Assembly: GCF_006714895.1 (NCBI RefSeq)
Contig: NZ_VFME01000001.1
Coordinates: forward strand, 2,914,001-2,978,000
Reading direction: 5' to 3'
Source: Gramella sp. Hel_I_59
GTDB lineage: Bacteria; Bacteroidota; Bacteroidia; Flavobacteriales; Flavobacteriaceae
Length of the DNA: 64,000 bases
In this document: one piece after another, positions 29,823-39,029 of the stretch
Position numbering within the stretch: the first letter of the stretch is position 1
Layout: each line of letters begins with the position of its first letter
Notes under the pieces: generated by a model
What the model saw: the letters and a program-made list of their open reading frames with translations, nothing else
What the model was told of the DNA's origin: nothing
Databases searched by the model: none
Made by a program: the position numbers and the translations under genes

Positions 29823-30653
29823 ATGGCAATTAACTTGAATCTAAAAATAAGGTTTCCTGAATCCTGGAATCAATTATCTGAAAAGCAGCTGGAGGAGATC
29901 TCCTATGCGCTGGATCATTACCACCGGTTTATAGATCTGCATCCAAAAGAAATCAGGGAGGAGTACAATTACAAACTATATGTGCGCCTGGTTAAGAACC
30001 TGATCCGGGAGAATAATTTTATAAAGGTCTGGATCGTGCTCAGGCAATTACCTCCGGAAGAATACCAGGAGTATGTCCAGTTCCTGATCGACGGAGTTAA
30101 AAGAACCAGGTTTTTAAAAGCCTTCGAGATCGAGGGTAAATTGTATTATCCGCCCATGGACAGGCTGCAGAATATTACCATCGAGGAATTCGGTTACCTG
30201 GACACCGCATATTATTACTGGAGAACCACTAAGCAGGAAAAATACCTGAATATTCTTTGTGCTGCACTATATCGTCGCAGTGCATTCAAAACAATATTCA
30301 AGCTGGTGCCAAAGAATGAAAAGGATATCCGTAAAGCATTCGATAAGATTTACGTAGGGCCTGCAGTAACCAAATTTCAGAAAGTAGATATAAAGAAACG
30401 AGTGGCCATCGGAACCGTTTATGAAGGTTGCCGTGGATACATTGCAAATCTTTATCCGCATGTATTTCCAAAACCTGAAAAGCGGGATCCGGAAGATAAG
30501 ACCCCGGCACCAAAACCGGTTTATACCCCATTTGGCCAGCTGATCACCAATAAAATTAAATACGATCCTTCAAAATTAAAATCTACCCAGGCATTAAATA
30601 TCCATGAGTTTTTGAGCGTGATGGAAAATGAATTAAGCCAGGATAAAAAATAA
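29823..30653 (+). CDS. Tail-region protein, possible tail assembly protein, 276 aa
   Basis: I start it at ATG 29823 (MAINLNLKIRFPESW) because it lies 40 nt from the promoter-like motif. Helical, with FPESWNQLSEKQLEEISYAL at the N-terminus. The position a few genes before the tape measure fits an assembly chaperone, but no slippery sequence is seen. The family is not recognised beyond being common in Bacteroidetes phages. Confidence 0.55.
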   Translation: MAINLNLKIRFPESWNQLSEKQLEEISYALDHYHRFIDLHPKEIREEYNYKLYVRLVKNLIRENNFIKVWIVLRQLPPEEYQEYVQFLIDGVKRTRFLKAFEIEGKLYYPPMDRLQNITIEEFGYLDTAYYYWRTTKQEKYLNILCAALYRRSAFKTIFKLVPKNEKDIRKAFDKIYVGPAVTKFQKVDIKKRVAIGTVYEGCRGYIANLYPHVFPKPEKRDPEDKTPAPKPVYTPFGQLITNKIKYDPSKLKSTQALNIHEFLSVMENELSQDKK

Positions 30654-30656
30654 GAT

Positions 30657-31166
30657 ATGCAACCAGATCCTACTCATGCGCAATTAGTTAATTACTTTAA
30701 AAATATCAATGCCCAGCTGAATGACTTTCCCGAAAATTCATTTTTCAGGCAGGATCTTGAGGAGATCTTTGGTGCGTTTAGATCTGGAATAAAGTTTCCG
30801 TGCCTGGCTGTGGAATCTCCGGAGATTGACGGGCAGGATAGCACTGAGCAAAATACCGTAATAGGCCGCATGTTTGCTTTCGTTGTGTATATGAATCCGA
30901 GAAAGGGAAATTTTGATCAGCAAAACGAATACCTGGATCAATGCGAGAGGATCGCCAAGAAAATCCTTAGCCGTATGCGCTACGATTCCAATATCCCTGG
31001 CAATATTCTCTACAGGAAATTTAAAGTTAGCACCGTTAAAGGAGTGATGGTTGGCCCGGTATATACCGAGCATTTGTATGGATACCGGTTCGCTGGAATG
31101 ATTTCCGGGAACGAATCTCTCAAGGTAGATCCAGCCGACTGGAAAGATCTCGATTCTGTATGCTAG
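30657..31166 (+). CDS. Tail completion/terminator candidate, 169 aa
   Basis: Compact alpha/beta protein with FPCLAVESPEIDGQD and GRMFAFVVYMNPRKGNFD, a strand-rich core of the kind seen in tail terminators, and a C-terminal beta segment. It lies 3 nt after the previous gene. The assignment rests on size and position. Confidence 0.45.
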   Translation: MQPDPTHAQLVNYFKNINAQLNDFPENSFFRQDLEEIFGAFRSGIKFPCLAVESPEIDGQDSTEQNTVIGRMFAFVVYMNPRKGNFDQQNEYLDQCERIAKKILSRMRYDSNIPGNILYRKFKVSTVKGVMVGPVYTEHLYGYRFAGMISGNESLKVDPADWKDLDSVC

Positions 31167-31170
31167 GGCT

Positions 31171-31206
31171 TGTCCTTTTTTAGAGGCAGGTTCTTTTCCA
31201 AATTGC
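31171..31206 (+). promoter_or_regulatory. Phage promoter-like element, copy 10
   Basis: TTGTCCTTTTTT with box CCAAATTG at about positions 28-35, the weakest -7-like box of the set. The ATG at 31224 is 53 nt from the motif. It would drive the tape-measure/tail operon. Confidence 0.45.
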
Positions 31207-31223
31207 TCCATCAAATTGCCTAG

Positions 31224-31694
31224 ATGAGCTCAAACCAGATTAAATCCAAAGAACGTGCTATTGGAAAGCAGGCCGCAAAAATGGCCGAGGCTTACATTCA
31301 CCAGGTTTTAAGGCAGAAACTGAGCATCCGAAACCAGGGTGACGATAAGAACAAGCCTATTCTGGACGCTACAAAAGTGAAAGCCAAGATGGGACAGCAC
31401 CGTTTACTCGGTTTAAACTTCACCTCCAGTAAGGTTGGTTTTATGCTTCATTACGGATTTAACGGAGTTCGCGAAGGTGGATCTGTTTACCTGCAGGCCG
31501 CGAGATACCAGCAAAACTCAACAGTAAAAAAACCACACCAGGCAACCTTAAAAAGTTACAGACTCTTTGAAAACATCTATGAAAGATCGGGTGCGCTTAA
31601 TTATATGATCACGGCTCTTGGCGATACCAGGACAGATGATGTGATCGCAAAACTTTCTGGATTGCTTCTTCAATTAAATACAAAAGACGAATAA
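31224..31694 (+). CDS. Tail-region protein, unknown, 156 aa
   Basis: Basic, with an N-terminal helix (KERAIGKQAAKMAEAYIHQV) and a beta-rich middle (SSKVGFMLHYGFNGVREGGS). Size and place directly before the tape measure fit a minor tail or head-tail joining protein. Overlaps the tape-measure start by 1 nt. Confidence 0.5.
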   Translation: MSSNQIKSKERAIGKQAAKMAEAYIHQVLRQKLSIRNQGDDKNKPILDATKVKAKMGQHRLLGLNFTSSKVGFMLHYGFNGVREGGSVYLQAARYQQNSTVKKPHQATLKSYRLFENIYERSGALNYMITALGDTRTDDVIAKLSGLLLQLNTKDE

Positions 31695-34204
31695 TGGGAG
31701 CCACTAAAATATTTAACCTGGCCATTAAGGTCAATGATAAGGAGGCGAAAACCACCCTCAATTCCGTTGGAAAAGAACTAAAAGCGCAGCGCAGCTATGT
31801 GCGGAACCTGGAAGAAGGGACCGCAAAATGGAATGCCGAGAATAAGAAGCTCGCTCAGCTGGAGGGGACTTATGATAAGATGAAGAAGAACCAGCGGGAA
31901 TTCATCAATCAAACCAAAGAGGCTGCAAACGAAACCGGGAATAGTAAAAAAGCGATCCAGGATTTCGGACAGGCATTTGGCCAGGTAACCCAGGGAATCA
32001 TGTCTGGAGACCTGGTGATGGTTCAGGAAGGTCTTCGCGGAATGAGGACCGGTATTATTGCCGCAACTAAGGCAAGTATTGCCTTTATTGCTACTCCTCT
32101 AGGTGCAACACTTGCTGCCATCGCATTGGCAGTTGGAGCCGTAACTCAATACTTTAGAGATTCTGAAGAAGGCCAGAATGCCTGGAATAAAGTTACTGCC
32201 GTCACCAGTGCGGTAGTTGGAAACTTTACAGATTTGATTAGTGACCTGGGAAGGATCCTTATTAAAGTATTCTCAGATCCCAAAAAGACATTAATAGAAC
32301 TCAAGGATTCTATAATTCAGAATGTAGAGAATAGAGTCACCGGTCTTATAAAATTCTTTCCTCGACTTGGTGAAGCTATTGATCTGGCATTATCCGGAAA
32401 ATTCAAAGAAGCCGGTAAAGTGGCCACCGATGCCGTTGCGCAGATTGCCACCGGTGTTGAAGATTTCAGCGATAAAGCGGTTAATAGTTTTGGAAATGCC
32501 GTAGACGGAGTTAAGAAATTCGGAAACGAGATCGCCAGCGAAGCTAAGAGACAGGCAGAACTTGCAGATCTGGCAGCTGAGGCCGATAAAATAGAACGTC
32601 AATTAATTATTGATAAAGGTAAGGTAGAAGCCCAGGTGGCAGAAGCTCGAAGAAAAGCTCGTGATGAAGAAAATCTGTCTTCAGCTGAAAGAGGTCGGTT
32701 ACTTACAGAAGCTAAAGAAGCGCAGGATGAATTGTATGATCGTGAAATAAAAGCTGCTGAAATCCGCAGGCAGATCAAGGCTGAAGAAAACACCTTCTCC
32801 AAATCTACCAAAGAAGATCTTACTGAGGAAGCAGAACTCACCGCAAAAGTTGATCAGGTTAGAAGGCAAAAAGCCGATGCCGGAAGAAACTTAATGCGTG
32901 ATGAGCTTCGTATTAAAAACGAATTAGGAAAGGCCAGCCAGGCTGCAGAAAAAGCCGATGAGCAGAGACTGCAGAAATTAAACCAGCTGGAAGAAGAATA
33001 TTTAAAAAAGGCTGAAGATCGCTTGGCAGATTCTGATGTTAAGAAAGCAGAGCTGGAACAAAAACGAGCTGTTGAAAAAGCTCAGGCCCTTGGAGCCAGT
33101 TTGGAGCTGCAGGAAACTATCAGGAAAGAACACCAGGTTAAAGTAGATGAAGCCAAAGCTGCAGAGGAGGAAGCGGAACTTCAGCGCCGTCGAGATTTCG
33201 AAGCGAAGAAACTGGAACTGGAGAATGAACTGGAATTAGCCAGGGCAGAAACTGAAGCTGAAAAAGAAGAGATTAAAAGGGAGCAGGCCATTGAAAAGGA
33301 AGAGGCTGCTTACCAGAAGAAACTGGAAGAATTTCAAAAAGAGATTGAGTTTTTAAATCTCACAGAAAACGAAAAGAACCAGGTAATCCAGAACCTTAAA
33401 GAATCTCATGAAAATGTTCTCCTGGGAATCCAGAAAAAGGCGACTGATGAAAAGATCGCCGATGAAAGAAGGCTGGCGCAAGAAAAGAAAAAACTCCTTA
33501 ACGATTCCCTGGATGCAGCGATCAATTTAGCAGGACAGGAAACCAAAGTTGGACAGGCTTTATTATTAGCAAAGCAATTCTTTGCTTTAAAAGAAACAGC
33601 TATACAGTTAGGTCTGTTTCAAAATAAGATGGCCTTAAACACTGCCGAGGCTGCAGGTAATATAGCAGCAGGTACAGCTGAAACTGCGAAAGTTGGTTTT
33701 CCTCAAAACATTCCTCTGTTATTGGGATTCGCTGCCCAGGTTGGTGGAATTATAGGAGCTATTAAAAACGCTACAAAAGCGAAGAGTAAAGTAAAAACCA
33801 GCTTTGCCCGAGGTGGATTCACAGATCCTTTTGGGATGGGCTATAAAGACGAAACCGGCCATGAAGTAGCTGGCGATGTTCACGTGGGAGAATATGTAGT
33901 TCCAAAGATTGTAAGGCAGGATCCCGAAGTCCCTCCAATTCTAAATTACCTGGAGAAGAAAAGAAAGAAAGCTTTAAACCTGTATGCCGATGGTGGAGAT
34001 ACGGTCGACACCATGACTCCACCTTCCGGATCTCAAAGTGGAGATGTTCCTACTTCCGGCCGTGCGATAGAATTACTGGAAGATATCCTGGAGGCGACGC
34101 TTATGGCGAATAATATCTTATTCGGTTATGAAGCAGAACTGGAACGTCAGAAGATGGAAGAGAAATTGAAAAAAATTAAGGACCGTTCAAAAATTAAATC
34201 ATAA
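31694..34204 (+). CDS. Tail tape measure protein
   Basis: 836 residues: an N-terminal helical part, a hydrophobic stretch (about 135-155, ATPLGATLAAIALAVGAVTQ), a long Lys/Glu/Ala-rich coiled coil (about 290-610), and a hydrophobic/Gly-rich segment near 640-700. This is the pattern of tape measure proteins of long-tailed phages. At about 0.15 nm per residue the tail would be about 125 nm, an estimate from known proportionality. The C-terminus contains GDVHVGEYVVPKIVRQDPEV and may reach the tail tip. Confidence 0.88.
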   Translation: MGATKIFNLAIKVNDKEAKTTLNSVGKELKAQRSYVRNLEEGTAKWNAENKKLAQLEGTYDKMKKNQREFINQTKEAANETGNSKKAIQDFGQAFGQVTQGIMSGDLVMVQEGLRGMRTGIIAATKASIAFIATPLGATLAAIALAVGAVTQYFRDSEEGQNAWNKVTAVTSAVVGNFTDLISDLGRILIKVFSDPKKTLIELKDSIIQNVENRVTGLIKFFPRLGEAIDLALSGKFKEAGKVATDAVAQIATGVEDFSDKAVNSFGNAVDGVKKFGNEIASEAKRQAELADLAAEADKIERQLIIDKGKVEAQVAEARRKARDEENLSSAERGRLLTEAKEAQDELYDREIKAAEIRRQIKAEENTFSKSTKEDLTEEAELTAKVDQVRRQKADAGRNLMRDELRIKNELGKASQAAEKADEQRLQKLNQLEEEYLKKAEDRLADSDVKKAELEQKRAVEKAQALGASLELQETIRKEHQVKVDEAKAAEEEAELQRRRDFEAKKLELENELELARAETEAEKEEIKREQAIEKEEAAYQKKLEEFQKEIEFLNLTENEKNQVIQNLKESHENVLLGIQKKATDEKIADERRLAQEKKKLLNDSLDAAINLAGQETKVGQALLLAKQFFALKETAIQLGLFQNKMALNTAEAAGNIAAGTAETAKVGFPQNIPLLLGFAAQVGGIIGAIKNATKAKSKVKTSFARGGFTDPFGMGYKDETGHEVAGDVHVGEYVVPKIVRQDPEVPPILNYLEKKRKKALNLYADGGDTVDTMTPPSGSQSGDVPTSGRAIELLEDILEATLMANNILFGYEAELERQKMEEKLKKIKDRSKIKS

Positions 34205-36108
34205 TGTCTATTACTCCTAGTCAGGTTTCGTTAGTATATAAGAAATCCTTTTCGCCTCCTTTTGTAGTCATTGAGATGGATTATGTACTTAATCCAGCAC
34301 AAACACAGATCAAAATTGAGAACAAACCACCCTGGTTAAAATTAATTGCAGAATCTATAGATGAAGAAAATCAAAAAAGAACTTTTAAGGTAACTATAGA
34401 TCCAACGGCCGCAAATAATCTAGCTGCTGGTAATTATTATAATAAAATTAATGTTTACGAGAAATACTGGATCGAAGTGTTCGGTAATAATTCTCGTCAA
34501 GACCATTACTTTGACCTTAATTTAAAAGTAGTTGATACAGTAAGATTGAGTCTTTCCAAACAGGATTTCAGTTTTAATTATATAATTGGCGATACTCCTC
34601 CGGAAAATCAATTCCTGGCGATCACGACAGAAAATAACTGGAGTATAATTCTGGATAAACCCTGGGCAACCGTATCCAATGCAAACGGATCTGGAAATAG
34701 AACCGTATTCCTTGGAGTAAATGTTGACGGACTTGCACCTGGTATTTACGAATCTGGTTTTATAGTAGACGATGGACAGGATACCAAGTCCGGAACCATT
34801 ACACTTTTAATAAATGGTCCTACTGAAGACGAGGACTATTTGGATATTAGTCACACCGGTCTCACTTTTTCCGAAAAATTAGGAGAAGCTCCGGTAAGCC
34901 AGGCAACAATAAATATCAGTACTTCCCTGCAGGTAGATGTAACCACAGAAACTCCGTGGCTGGCATTGTCTGCATCTTCTTTTGCTGAAGGAGATCACAC
35001 GCTTACCTTGAGCACTCAAAATACCGAAGCGCTCGCCGTGGGAAGTTATCGTGGTACCGTAAAGATCGCTTCCGGATATTCCACGAAAGTGGTGAATGTG
35101 CTGCTTCGCATTGTGGAGATCATTACCACCGGGATCCAGAACGACGGATTCTATTTTGCAGATGATCGCAATGTGTTATTTCTATCTACCACTGCAGAGA
35201 ATGCCGAGGCTCTTCTTGAGTTTGCAGCATATACCGCGAATAATATCAGTTTTTATAAAAAGAGAGTGCCATTCTTCGATAATGCTGTAGAAACTATAGT
35301 TGGCCTGGAGACAGGAAAACTTTTAAAACCTACAGATCTACCTGCGCTTAACTCAGGGATCTTTGCACCCATCGTTCCTATTAAGTATGATCTTGATATT
35401 TTTGACAAGCAGCTCAATTCGAATTCCCTTACCGAAAGAAGCTCTTTCAATAATCTCCAGTTTGTAAATGGAAAAACTCCTGCAGTCGAAAACCGGCTGA
35501 CTCATCTTCCGGATAAAATCACTACAACTAAAGACGGGAAAATTGCTTTTTCTTTTATTTCAGAAGATCCTATTAATGCGATCAATATTACCGGAGATGT
35601 GACCCAGGCCATTGTGGTTACAAAACCGTCCGGTAAAATATTTACTGCTGTGGTAGATCTGGCCACGCTCAATTTAAAAGCCCAGAATAAAATTAAAATT
35701 TCCTGTGGCCCGGTGGAGATCGATGTGGTAATTCGTGAGATAGAACTGGAGACTTTTCAGCTTATCTGGTTGAATGAATGGAATTGCCCTGAGGTGATCA
35801 ATTTTGACGGAAGCATAGAAATGGTCGAGGAGGACGATTCTACCAAGGTGACGGTCGCCGCCTCCGGAAAAGAGATCTCAAAAATTATTGAGGTTAAGGA
35901 ACCGAGCAGCTTCAGGATCACTACCGGAAATTTATACAGTGATGAAGAGTCGAAATGGCTTTCAAAAATTTTAAGATCCAAAAAGTCCTGGCTTCAGCTT
36001 CCCGGTAAACGTGTGGAAGTGATAAGAACCTTTAACAGCCTGAGCGTTTCTAAAAGCCGCGAATATAACAGGAATTACAGTTTAACTTTTGATGCTGCAG
36101 AGAGATGA
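34204..36108 (+). CDS. Tail protein with BACON-type domains
   Basis: 634 residues. Three tandem beta-sandwich units (about 1-110, 112-205, 213-305) follow the BACON pattern: strands, then a W-containing core (PPWLKLIAES, KPWATVSNANGSGN, TPWLALSASS), then a turn and a V/I-rich strand. BACON modules are carbohydrate-associated and occur in Bacteroidetes phage tails. The C-terminal half (about 310-634) is beta-rich and unknown. Overlaps the tape-measure stop by one base. Probably part of the tail tip and a carbohydrate contact. Confidence 0.7.
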   Translation: MSITPSQVSLVYKKSFSPPFVVIEMDYVLNPAQTQIKIENKPPWLKLIAESIDEENQKRTFKVTIDPTAANNLAAGNYYNKINVYEKYWIEVFGNNSRQDHYFDLNLKVVDTVRLSLSKQDFSFNYIIGDTPPENQFLAITTENNWSIILDKPWATVSNANGSGNRTVFLGVNVDGLAPGIYESGFIVDDGQDTKSGTITLLINGPTEDEDYLDISHTGLTFSEKLGEAPVSQATINISTSLQVDVTTETPWLALSASSFAEGDHTLTLSTQNTEALAVGSYRGTVKIASGYSTKVVNVLLRIVEIITTGIQNDGFYFADDRNVLFLSTTAENAEALLEFAAYTANNISFYKKRVPFFDNAVETIVGLETGKLLKPTDLPALNSGIFAPIVPIKYDLDIFDKQLNSNSLTERSSFNNLQFVNGKTPAVENRLTHLPDKITTTKDGKIAFSFISEDPINAINITGDVTQAIVVTKPSGKIFTAVVDLATLNLKAQNKIKISCGPVEIDVVIREIELETFQLIWLNEWNCPEVINFDGSIEMVEEDDSTKVTVAASGKEISKIIEVKEPSSFRITTGNLYSDEESKWLSKILRSKKSWLQLPGKRVEVIRTFNSLSVSKSREYNRNYSLTFDAAER

Positions 36109-37886
36109 TCATTTTCAGAACCCTTACCAATCATAAAATAGATCTAAGTCGTTTTGGAGTTTCTCTAAACGAAGAGAGCAGCCTGTTCAGCGATAATATT
36201 TATAAGAGCTATTCGGTACCGTTTTCTATTCCTGCAGAGGAAGAGATCATTGAGATGCTTGGCCTGCCAGATCTTGATAATATTACAGATGTAGATACCA
36301 GCGTTCGCGGTAAAATCATTCTACCATACACCTATTACGATGCGATCCTGTTTCTTGGAGAGATCCAGGGTGGCCAGATAGAATGTGAAATTTCTTACGG
36401 AGATGCAGAGCTGGCAGTTTACGATCGAGATTTAAAAGATCTTCCCTGGCCGGTGCAATTGGTTCCGGAGTTTGGATATGGTATCGAGGTGAACACTAAG
36501 ATCGTGAGCACCTGGCCTCGATATGCCTACAACTATCCACGGGTATATGATGCTTCTATTAAGGAAAAATCTAATTACGAGGCTTTCCGTGGATTTATAA
36601 ATGATCATAACGGGATCACTCCAGTTTTTAATAATGTAGATAATTCTGGTGAGGAGCCGATTTATTACAATTATAATGTCCTGGCGCCATTTCCATATTT
36701 ACTAGAGATCTTAAGATTCGGGTACCTGCAGGAAGGGAAAACCATCTCCGGAGAATTGTTTGATGACGAGATCATGAAACAGGCGCTGTATATTCCGCAG
36801 AATTTTCTGGAGAAATTCAAAGGTTCAGAATACCTGGCATTTTCATTCTCTACTCCTACCAGTACAGAAAATGAAAACAGGGGAGTTTATAAGCGTACTT
36901 TTATTCCGGAGAAGATTGGAACCTACCAGGTAGATTATAAATTAAATATAGATCCTATAACAGCTAGTTATTTCGATTTTAAAGTGTACCAGGACGATCC
37001 TAATTCATTTAATAGAACTATTCTCCTAGAGAATACTTCCACGAATAACCGGGTTCGGCTATCAGACAAGTTAAAAGTGAATGTCACTTCAGAAAACCAG
37101 TTCCATCCTATTGTGATCGAGATCAAGCTTAATTACCGGGCAGAATCTATCGCGACGATGAACCAGTTTGAATATTCTTTCCAGGCAGGAAAGCTGAATG
37201 AATTCCCTTCATCTTTTAGCTTGTCAGATTTCGTTCCGGACATGACTTTTGGCGAATATGTAAATGAGCTGAAGAACTGGCTTAACCTGGACATCGATAT
37301 CCAGGATACGAATGTGGAGATTAATTACACTCAGAATGCTATCCTAAAGAAACAGCGTGAAGATCACCGGCACCTCGAAATTCCGAAGCCCAAGAAAACC
37401 CATAATTCCAACCGGTTTTATAAGCTTACCTATGCCAACGGCGAACAGGTGATGTATAATAAGAACGGACAGGTATTTTCAGAACTGGATGAAAAAGGAG
37501 CCGATGTGATCGAAATTAAGATGGATGTCCAGCCGGCAGTGGTGGAACAGAATGATGATATCATTACCGCGGTGGTACCAGACAAACGATCAAAGATTGA
37601 CTTTTGCCTTTTTAAAAGTCCTGGTCTACTTGTAAATGACTGCGCTCCGGAAACTGCCAATGAGCTGTCTCAGCAGAACAACTTCAACCGGAACTGGAGT
37701 GAGTGGTTACAATACCGGGTGCATTCCAAAACCTTTAAAGAATCTTTTGAATGTTCGGTTCATGAGCGAATTAATATTAATGAGCTCAGTTTTAAATACA
37801 ATGAGCTGCACGTGATCAAGAAACTGAAGAAAAAATACCAGAGCGAAAAAACGATGAAGGTGGATCTGGAGAGTGAGACTTTTTAG
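36105..37886 (+). CDS. Tail tip/baseplate-type protein, 593 aa
   Basis: Overlaps the BACON protein by 4 nt. Beta-rich N-terminus (MIIFRTLTNHKIDLSRFGVS), a middle with PYTYYDAILFLGEIQGGQIE and a C-terminal RERI-like basic end. Position after the tape measure and BACON protein suits a tail hub or tip component. No enzymatic motif is seen. Last gene of the tail operon, ended by the hairpin at 37895-37915. Confidence 0.6.
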   Translation: MIIFRTLTNHKIDLSRFGVSLNEESSLFSDNIYKSYSVPFSIPAEEEIIEMLGLPDLDNITDVDTSVRGKIILPYTYYDAILFLGEIQGGQIECEISYGDAELAVYDRDLKDLPWPVQLVPEFGYGIEVNTKIVSTWPRYAYNYPRVYDASIKEKSNYEAFRGFINDHNGITPVFNNVDNSGEEPIYYNYNVLAPFPYLLEILRFGYLQEGKTISGELFDDEIMKQALYIPQNFLEKFKGSEYLAFSFSTPTSTENENRGVYKRTFIPEKIGTYQVDYKLNIDPITASYFDFKVYQDDPNSFNRTILLENTSTNNRVRLSDKLKVNVTSENQFHPIVIEIKLNYRAESIATMNQFEYSFQAGKLNEFPSSFSLSDFVPDMTFGEYVNELKNWLNLDIDIQDTNVEINYTQNAILKKQREDHRHLEIPKPKKTHNSNRFYKLTYANGEQVMYNKNGQVFSELDEKGADVIEIKMDVQPAVVEQNDDIITAVVPDKRSKIDFCLFKSPGLLVNDCAPETANELSQQNNFNRNWSEWLQYRVHSKTFKESFECSVHERININELSFKYNELHVIKKLKKKYQSEKTMKVDLESETF

Positions 37887-37889
37887 AAT

Positions 37890-37915
37890 AAAAAAAACCT
37901 CCATAAAGGAGGTTT
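37890..37915. terminator. Hairpin between tail operon and minus-strand genes
   Basis: AAACCTCC (37895-37902) pairs with GGAGGTTT (37908-37915). The T-run is on the minus-strand side (eight A upstream on plus), so it terminates minus-strand transcription best. It may also end the tail operon. Confidence 0.6.
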
Positions 37916-38075
37916 AAAGATTTTAGATTGTTTTCAAATAAATTTACCCTACCAAAGTATTTGATCGTTTGTCTTCATAACTATTTTGACTTTAGAATTT
38001 AAATATATGATATTTATATAATAACTTAAGTTAACATCACCTTAAAATTCATGAGTGCAAACTTAAGTATTTTAG

Positions 38076-38600
38076 TTAGCATACACCAAGATTTTTGCCA
38101 AACTTAAAATGACCCTTGTGAAACACCTCAGAGTTTTCAAAAGTTTGGGTCGTTACCTTGGTTAGATTAAATAAACCATGTTTAGCGCTTACTATTAAAA
38201 TATACTCTTGGTTTTTCACATTTATGTCTTTATTTAAATCCTCAAAGGTTCTAATTAATACTGCGTGATCTCCATAACCCTTTGTTCTTTTATAGGGCGG
38301 AATGGAGTAAAATTTACTTCTACTAAGAGCAATCTCTTCTATTCTATGATTCACTTTCACCTTATCCACGATGTAAGGTATCTTTTTGTATAATTCAAAT
38401 TCAATAGTATAGGCGCTGAACCAAGATCTATTCACAATTTTAAAAAAATAAAACTTTTTACCTTTTTGTGTTTTGTAACAAATCTTATCTGAAATTTCTA
38501 TGCGTGGTTGTAAAAAAAATAAGAGAAGGAGAATAAAAACAATAGAAGTCCCTATGCTTAATACAAAACCTATCCCGTGATTAACCCAATCAATATCCAT
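38076..38600 (-). CDS. Moron-like membrane-anchored protein, 174 aa
   Basis: One N-terminal transmembrane helix (about residues 9-30, GFVLSIGTSIVFILLLLFFL) and a soluble, basic, beta-containing domain of about 140 residues (PRIEISDKICYKTQKGKKFY). AT-rich codon use unlike the tail genes. On the minus strand between the tail operon and the integrase, in a place where lysogenic conversion genes usually sit. Surface modification or superinfection exclusion are plausible, but nothing specific is shown. Confidence 0.55.
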   Translation of the reverse strand: MDIDWVNHGIGFVLSIGTSIVFILLLLFFLQPRIEISDKICYKTQKGKKFYFFKIVNRSWFSAYTIEFELYKKIPYIVDKVKVNHRIEEIALSRSKFYSIPPYKRTKGYGDHAVLIRTFEDLNKDINVKNQEYILIVSAKHGLFNLTKVTTQTFENSEVFHKGHFKFGKNLGVC

Positions 38601-38671
38601 TCATTACAATTTAAAATCAGCAGCGAATTTAAGTAAAATTAACGTTTAGGACTACAAACTATTTTATATTA

Positions 38672-39013
38672 TTATAGATTCCTTCCACATTGTGAACATG
38701 ACCATTTTTGTGGAATATCTTCCGGTTTTTGTTTCGTAGATGGCCTCATCTTAAAATTACAACAAACTGGCGTTGGATTACCTTCTTTAATCCTCATCCG
38801 TTCGCTCCATGACCAATTCAAGAAAAATTGAGTAAAGTCTTTATTAAAATATCCTAAACTCTCACCTGATTGATCCAAGTCTTTAAAATTCCAGCTTAGA
38901 ATTCGCGAGTTTGACAAACTACAATTGCTAAGTTCAGAAAATGGTAGCTTCCTGTAATTGAAAGCTTCTTTTACTTTTAATTTATTCGCTTCTACTGCCT
39001 CCTCTATTTTCAT
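38672..39013 (-). CDS. Moron-like protein with C-terminal cysteine cluster, 113 aa
   Basis: Helical N-terminus (MKIEEAVEANKLKVKEAFNY), then a C-terminal CCNF ... CSQCGRNL arrangement (CC plus CxxC) that could bind zinc. Lies between the membrane protein and the integrase, on the same strand. No family is recognised. With the neighbouring gene it may form a two-gene accessory unit. Confidence 0.5.
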   Translation of the reverse strand: MKIEEAVEANKLKVKEAFNYRKLPFSELSNCSLSNSRILSWNFKDLDQSGESLGYFNKDFTQFFLNWSWSERMRIKEGNPTPVCCNFKMRPSTKQKPEDIPQKWSCSQCGRNL

Positions 39014-39029
39014 TGAGTATTGTTTTATA

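Noticed and set aside
584..31206. GTCC-T6 motifs as plain terminators
   Set aside because: Only the copies at 584 and 2964 have a matching upstream arm; at 16697 a separate strong terminator lies just before. The constant distance to a -7-like box and to the start codon fits promoters better.
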